Notes under the pieces: model-generated
What the model was told of the DNA's origin: nothing
Seen by the model: the letters and a program-made list of their open reading frames with translations, nothing else
Databases searched by the model: none
Shown here: in pieces, positions 29,324 through 33,304 of the stretch
Position numbering within the stretch: the stretch's first letter is position 1
Layout: every line of letters starts with the position of its first letter
Program-made: the position numbers and the translations under genes
Source of the DNA: Penium margaritaceum
Lineage: Eukaryota > Streptophyta > Zygnematophyceae > Desmidiales > Peniaceae
Length of the DNA: 33,304 nucleotides
Assembly: GCA_023375785.1 (NCBI GenBank)
Contig: SZWC01007368.1
Span: 1 to 33,304 of the forward strand
Direction of reading: 5' to 3'

Positions 29324-30109
29324 CTAGTAGGGAGTGACAGGATGGGGCGAGGTAATGTGAGGAACTCTATTCCAAACCCAGGTCATGTACGACATGGCCT
29401 TGAAGAAGAAGCTCTTGGATAGGCTGGACTCAATGCGCATAGTGCAGACCGCATCAGCCATGTTGTGGTTCCAGCACTCAGAGACACTGTTCTTCTCCGG
29501 GGCGTAGGGGGCAGACGTCTTATGTCCGACGCCATGACTCCTGAGGAAAGCATCTGCCTCCCTCATGAACTCACCACCTTGGTCAGAACCAAAGCGACCA
29601 AGGGGACGACCACACTCGTGCTCTGTGGCTAGGAGCCAATCAGAAATTGCACCCGCTGCATTGCTCTCTTGTTGGAGGCAAAACACCCATCAAAAGCAAG
29701 ATGAGTCAGTAGAGAGGGTAAGAACGTAACGACCACGCTCCGCAACAAACTCGACAGGTAAGGGACCCATGAGGTCTGAATGGACCACCTTAAGAGGATG
29801 GGAGGCGCGGGAAGAGGAGACAGGAGAAGATGACCTGTGCATATTGCCTTGAGTGTAGTAGATGCTTTCAGTTTTGCAAGGCAACTTAAAGGTAGCTGGA
29901 ACGAGGCCAAGGGTACGCTCCATGCAAAACATGCTCTGAATGGCAGAGCTGTGTACATGGCACAGGTAATGGTGAATGAGGTGAGTATGCTGCATGGATG
30001 GAGTGCTCGTGACAAACACATGCACACCATCGAAAGATAGGGGTGAGGACATAGAAGACAAATGAGTGACATACCACAAGTCATCAGAAGACTCCGAATG
30101 CAACATCAC
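29324..30109 (-). pseudogene. Integrase of the minus-strand copia, one stop
   Basis: A single frame from 30109 to 29324 is broken only by a TGA at 29692-29690. N-terminal part: LIHHYLCHVHSSAIQS (zinc His pair), TESIYYTQGNMHRSSSP (both Cys of the HHCC pattern lost), HPLKVVHSDLMGPLPVEF (first catalytic Asp), GRYVLTLSTDSSCF. After the stop: WVFCLQQESNAAGAISDWLL, RFGSDQGGEFMREADAFL (second Asp), PEKNSVSECWNHNMADAV (catalytic Glu) and WVWNRVPHI...PVTPY. The DDE triad is therefore present, unlike in the plus-strand element. Confidence 0.85.
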
Positions 30110-30634
30110 ATGATCAGACGGGCGAAGAGTGATTCAACTAATGCCAATACAATGTAGAGCATCCATGCTCATGCATTCGAGAGACATGACAGACAGAAGA
30201 CTGAGGTCAAGGCCAGGCACATACAACACATCAGAGACATAGACGTCGTCACACGGACCCCGAAAGCAGACAACACCAATACCACGAACAAGAAGTACCT
30301 GACCGGATCCAGTCTGAACACTCTAAAACTTGCCAACCAGGACAAGCATACTGAACACCTATCGACAAGACGTCATGTGATGCAGAACATTGGAATCGAT
30401 GATCCAGGTGGCATCAGGATCTGGAAAGATGTTGTAACATCGCACTAAGCGACTTGACATGACGCGGGCAACGGGCACTGCACATGAGACGGAGACCCAA
30501 AGCATGTTTGCCAATCACCAAGCCACACAACATCATCAAGAGGGGAGTAGGAACACAGCGGTCATGCACAGGGGATCGTTGCGAAGATCAGTCTCAGTCT
30601 CACACCTGTTTGTGACCTCATGACTAGCAGACAT
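30110..30634 (-). pseudogene. Protease region of the minus-strand copia
   Basis: Around 30365-30420 the minus strand reads TWIIDSNVLHHMTSCR, the copia protease active site with the catalytic Asp kept but the following Gly-Ala changed to Asn-Val. The surrounding frame has stops. Confidence 0.65.
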
Positions 30635-31507
30635 TCAACTCATACTTTTGTGGGGATGACGACTAGGGATGTCGAGGCAGTGCATAATGAACAGCTCCAG
30701 CTGGCGCTCGCAAGCAGAGGGCCCAAGAGTCTGGATGTAATGCAATGTGGCCATGTCGGAGAGAGGCACTGCGGTGTAGCTGAGCTGCGACGGTGGGGGT
30801 GACCACGCTGCATACAGAGTCCCTATAGCAATAGGCCCGACAGAAGGCACGGAGTGAATCAAATATGTCGTCATGACTGCTGTAGTGCCGATGGAGGAGA
30901 CTGCTGCTAATGAAGTGGAGGAAGTGCCAACAGGAGAGGCGGTAGTAGTTGCAGCAATATCAAGGTGCTGCTTATGCTCGTAATGCATGGCACTGACGAC
31001 GCGCGACTCGTTAGTGGGTACTGGGCATGTGTACAAGGAATGATCCGGCTTGGCACAGTTGTGGCAGAGTAGAGAGTTGCTATGAGAGGAGCTGTTGTCG
31101 GACGGCTGCTGTGTCTTGCCCTTCCCCTTCTTCCCTCGTCCCCCCTTGTCGTGGCTAGCACCACACATGGCTTTGGTGGCACCAGGGGTCCCAGTCGACA
31201 AAGACGTAGGAGAGGCAGAGCTGACTGCTGTTAATGCCTCTGTGTCTCCACGCTGACGATGAGTTTCGTGAATTGCCTCCTCCCAGACCAAAAACGAGGA
31301 ATAAAGCCAGGAGATCAGAGTGTCGTGGGACGCCATGGTCTCCAAGATCTGGAGGTCAAAGATAACGTGGATCTTTGCGTAGTCAGGATTTGCGCCATTC
31401 TTGATGGTGAGAAGAGTGGCTAGCGGAAGTGGCCTGGCCTTGACGAGCCGACGGAGAACATCCTGTGCGCAGTGCCAATAGGTGGTGAGAGACTCTGAGT
31501 CACCCAT
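30635..31507 (-). CDS. Gag C-terminal part, 290 open codons
   Basis: The longest open frame of the window. It starts at 31507 with MGDSESLTTYWHCAQDVLRR, has a gag-type helical region (HDTLISWLYSSFLVWEEAI), a basic GGRGKKGKGKTQQ linker and an intact zinc knuckle CHNCAKPDHSLYTC (CX2CX4HX4C), then a Thr/Ser-rich tail. Gag packages the element RNA. The true N-terminus is probably the upstream ATG at 32069 in another frame, so this is the downstream piece of a frameshifted gag rather than a gene with its own start. It is well preserved compared with the rest of the window. Confidence 0.8.
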   Translation of the reverse strand: MGDSESLTTYWHCAQDVLRRLVKARPLPLATLLTIKNGANPDYAKIHVIFDLQILETMASHDTLISWLYSSFLVWEEAIHETHRQRGDTEALTAVSSASPTSLSTGTPGATKAMCGASHDKGGRGKKGKGKTQQPSDNSSSHSNSLLCHNCAKPDHSLYTCPVPTNESRVVSAMHYEHKQHLDIAATTTASPVGTSSTSLAAVSSIGTTAVMTTYLIHSVPSVGPIAIGTLYAAWSPPPSQLSYTAVPLSDMATLHYIQTLGPSACERQLELFIMHCLDIPSRHPHKSMS

Positions 31508-32069
31508 ATTCAGGGCGTTGAAACTCCTCAGAAGGCGACTGACGACGGCCTGGCCAAAAGGACGGTGGGGACGTGAATGGGTAATTCAGGCCTCACGGGA
31601 GTCCTTACCCCCGTGAGGGTCGGTGACGGCAGTAGGATCGCCGTTGAAGGGCTCAAGGTCAGAGAGATCACTCTCTGGTGTGGCGAAGAGGAGGGCCCTA
31701 ACTGCACGGCCTGTGTCGAACAACTCCTCGGGAATGGAGGAGTAGTACTTTAGGGTGTAGTAGGGCCAAAGACTCTCACACTTTAGGCGGGCCCAAGGAA
31801 TTTGAACTGGCTAGAGACCTTAGGACACTGGAGACAGACTGCTGTTATTGCTGCTGCTAAGCTATTGACTGTACTGCAGCTGAGATCGTCGGACCAAGCT
31901 GGCGAGGGAGAGGTGACTGAATGGATGTAATTGTCTAGGCCGATTCTAATGTGGCTATGAGGTTGCGCAAGTCGTCAACCTGCTGCTGAAGAGAGGCAAC
32001 CGGGTCGGATGGCGGCGTTGCACGGATAGAGGTTGACTACATCGCACCAGCAGTACCACGTCTTGCCAT
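31508..32069 (-). pseudogene. Gag N-terminal part, frameshifted
   Basis: The ATG at 32069-32067 opens MARRGTAGAM, then a TAG, then a region that continues with SDPVASLQQQVDDLRNLIAT, a likely short coiled coil as in many gag proteins. The frame differs by one from the 290-codon piece and contains several stops. Confidence 0.55.
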
Positions 32070-32402
32070 GCTACCAGACGGTGGACTTGCCTAAGATTGT
32101 CTGCTACTGAGGGATGGCAAATGTTTTCCAAAAAACCACTAAGCACATTTATAGAAAATTTGAAACGAGGAGGAAAAATGACCGTTTTGTTGTTGTTTTT
32201 TTCTTCTTCCAAAAACACCCCACAAGTTATCAGTTGTCCCGTTCGGGGATTTTGCTGATATGAATTTTTTTTCTTTCTGGTGATGGTTGGTGACCGGTAG
32301 CCCGTCGGAGGTGCGCGGAAGCCTGCGCAGCTTCTGCCGCCGCAGAAACTACAAAACAGAGCAGTCGCCGTGGAGCTTCCGGTGCCGCCGCGCGACGCTG
32401 TT
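32070..32402. other. Unassigned sequence upstream of the minus-strand gag
   Basis: The copia leader and 5' LTR should lie here in the minus orientation. I found neither a sequence complementary to an initiator-Met tRNA end nor a copy of the 28.3-29.0 kb LTR. T-rich runs occur at 32188-32210 and 32264-32278. Confidence 0.4.
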
Positions 32403-32695
32403 GCTGGCACTTGCTGGGGGCTGCTGTTGTAGTTGTTTCTGCTGCTACTACTGTGTGTCCTGTTGCTACTACTGCTGCTGCTAATGGTGCTACAGTTGCT
32501 GCTATTGCCGCTGCTACTATTGTTGTTGCTGCTGCTGCGACTTTGGTGTCGCGATGTTGCAGATGCTGCTATTAGCTGCTGTAGCGGCTACGCGGCTGCT
32601 ACTGCTACTGCTGCTGCTACTGATGCTGCTGCTGTTACACCCTGCTGCTGTTGTGCCCTACTCCTGCTGCCTGGTTGCTGCTCCTGCCGCATGGC
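32403..32695 (+). repeat. Imperfect (GCT/CTG)n trinucleotide tract
   Basis: About 290 bp dominated by gct, ctg, gtt and act triplets with scattered changes. It produces long Leu- or Cys-rich open frames that are repeat artefacts. Read on the other strand it would encode Gln/Ser/Ala-rich peptides, so a former coding origin upstream of gag cannot be excluded. Confidence 0.8.
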
Positions 32696-33281
32696 TGACA
32701 GCGAGCAAGATTGATTTTTTTTCTTTCTCTGGCAGGGTCTCGCCGGTTTCCTGATGTGGCAGGGGCTGATTTTGTAGCTACTAACGTGGCTGCACCCGAC
32801 AGGGAGATTGCACCGGGTTAAAAAAACTAAAGAGGAGGAGGGGGAGCTGAAGTAATTATTTGGGAAGTAGCGACGACACTTCCTTGTTATGTGGTGGTGC
32901 CGTCGCCACGTGACTCGGCTTCACCATTGGCGTTGTGCAGTTTTGCGTTGGCCGTGTGACCGCCTACACTACCACCGCCGTGAAGTGAATGCCGCGAAGA
33001 AAATGTTGGCAGCATTTCTCCCACGACGGAAGCGTTTTGAAGCTGCCACCAGGCGAGACTAGGTTTGCCAAGATAAATCCGGCAGACTTTCCCTTGCACT
33101 GGCAGCCATGTTGGAGTCGACGTACGATGCTTAGGCTAAGAATTGGCATCGACACGATGACATCGTTGGCTCAATGTTGACGGTATTGTCGACACTATGG
33201 GGGAGTGCATGGCGCGCTTCTCCCCAGCCGTCAGGTGGGGGGGAGACCCGCAACGGCCGAATGCAAAAAAGTGCCCCCCCT
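32696..33281. other. Unassigned right flank
   Basis: No domain recognised. The two overlapping open stretches on opposite strands at 32887-33180 share the same DNA and have no known motif. Confidence 0.4.
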
Positions 33282-33304
33282 CCCCCCCCCCCCCCCCCCC
33301 CCCC
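33282..33304 (+). repeat. Terminal poly-C run
   Basis: 23 consecutive C at the very end, preceded by tgccccccct. Together with the G runs at position 1 this suggests the contig stops at homopolymers. Confidence 0.9.

Larger units (their letters stand above)
28321..32069 (-). mobile_element. Internally deleted Ty1/copia element, minus strand
   Basis: Read from high to low coordinates: gag with CCHC knuckle, protease, integrase zinc region and core, then directly the last residues of RNase H, a polypurine tract and an LTR-like block. RT and most of RNase H are missing. Integrase before RNase H and the UBN2-like gag identify copia. The start of its 3' LTR resembles that of the plus-strand element (tacatgctcgtgtagat), but the rest differs, so it is a related but distinct family. 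The 5' LTR and primer site were not found beyond 32069; the left LTR boundary near 28321 is a guess. Confidence 0.75.

Noticed and set aside
32433..32754. Leu-rich, membrane-like open frames
   Set aside because: Product of the CTG/GCT triplet tract in successive frames; no other supporting signal.
33190..33215. Third polypurine tract (ctatgggggagtgcatgg) suggesting another copia 3' end
   Set aside because: No RNase H sequence before it and no LTR-like start after it; the window ends too soon to test.
33282..33304. Terminal poly-C as a two-colour sequencing artefact
   Set aside because: That chemistry adds G at read 3' ends, which would put poly-G, not poly-C, at the right end of the contig (and poly-C at the left). 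The observed orientation is the opposite, so a genuine homopolymer or other assembly cause is more likely.
1..33304. A defence system, biosynthetic cluster or other multi-gene system
   Set aside because: All recognisable proteins are retrotransposon gag/pol; no operon-like grouping or host enzyme was found.

Overview
The window looks like a gene-poor, repeat-rich nuclear segment of a plant-lineage eukaryote (land plant or streptophyte alga; I cannot name the species). The evidence is Ty1/copia and Ty3/gypsy LTR retrotransposons with plant-type features (a primer-binding site matching initiator-Met tRNA, and purine tracts of the CATGGGGGAG type), non-autonomous elements with long terminal inverted repeats and 9-bp target duplications of Mutator type, and long (GA)n tracts. 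I see no intact host gene, tRNA, rRNA, operon or CRISPR array. Every recognisable protein belongs to a transposable element, and most are broken.

Region 1 (about 1-17,000, AT-rich): a very old plus-strand Ty3/gypsy element lies between two related LTR-like blocks (about 0.9-1.7 kb and 11.1-11.8 kb). Gag-like, reverse transcriptase, RNase H, zinc-finger integrase and integrase C-terminal remnants occur in the normal order. About 4.7 kb of unrelated sequence separates the first part of RT from its end. That stretch holds a diverged tandem array and a 0.5-kb purine (GA) tract. From 11.8 to 17 kb I see only unassigned AT-rich DNA, a second GA tract and isolated short perfect inverted repeats.

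Region 2 (about 17,000-20,630): base composition becomes GC-rich. The highlight is a nest of three insertions whose target duplications can be read directly. An outer Mutator-like non-autonomous element (17809-20392, 9-bp TSD ggtcctaaa) contains a second copy of the same family (17904-18755, 9-bp TSD tttcgaatg). A solo copia LTR (19514-20380, 5-bp TSD agaac) sits 12 bp from the outer element's right end. With the insertions removed, the outer copy is 851 bp and the inner is 852 bp. Both carry an ordered series of palindromes able to form strong hairpins; these are perfect in the inner (younger) copy and decayed in the outer one. A single N at 20051 lies between two near-identical 225-bp copies inside the solo LTR, which looks like an assembly join.

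Region 3 (20,635-27,838): a complete but dead plus-strand Ty1/copia element of the same LTR family, with both LTRs, PBS, gag, protease, integrase, RT, RNase H, polypurine tract and a near-perfect 5-bp TSD. Protease, integrase and RT active sites are substituted, and there are many stops and frameshifts. A 36-bp minisatellite lies in the integrase-RT linker.

Region 4 (about 28,300-33,304): a minus-strand copia element that is better preserved (290-codon open gag with an intact CCHC knuckle; integrase core broken by one stop) but has lost RT and most of RNase H by internal deletion. Beyond its gag start there is a CTG/GCT-rich tract, and the window ends in 23 C residues.
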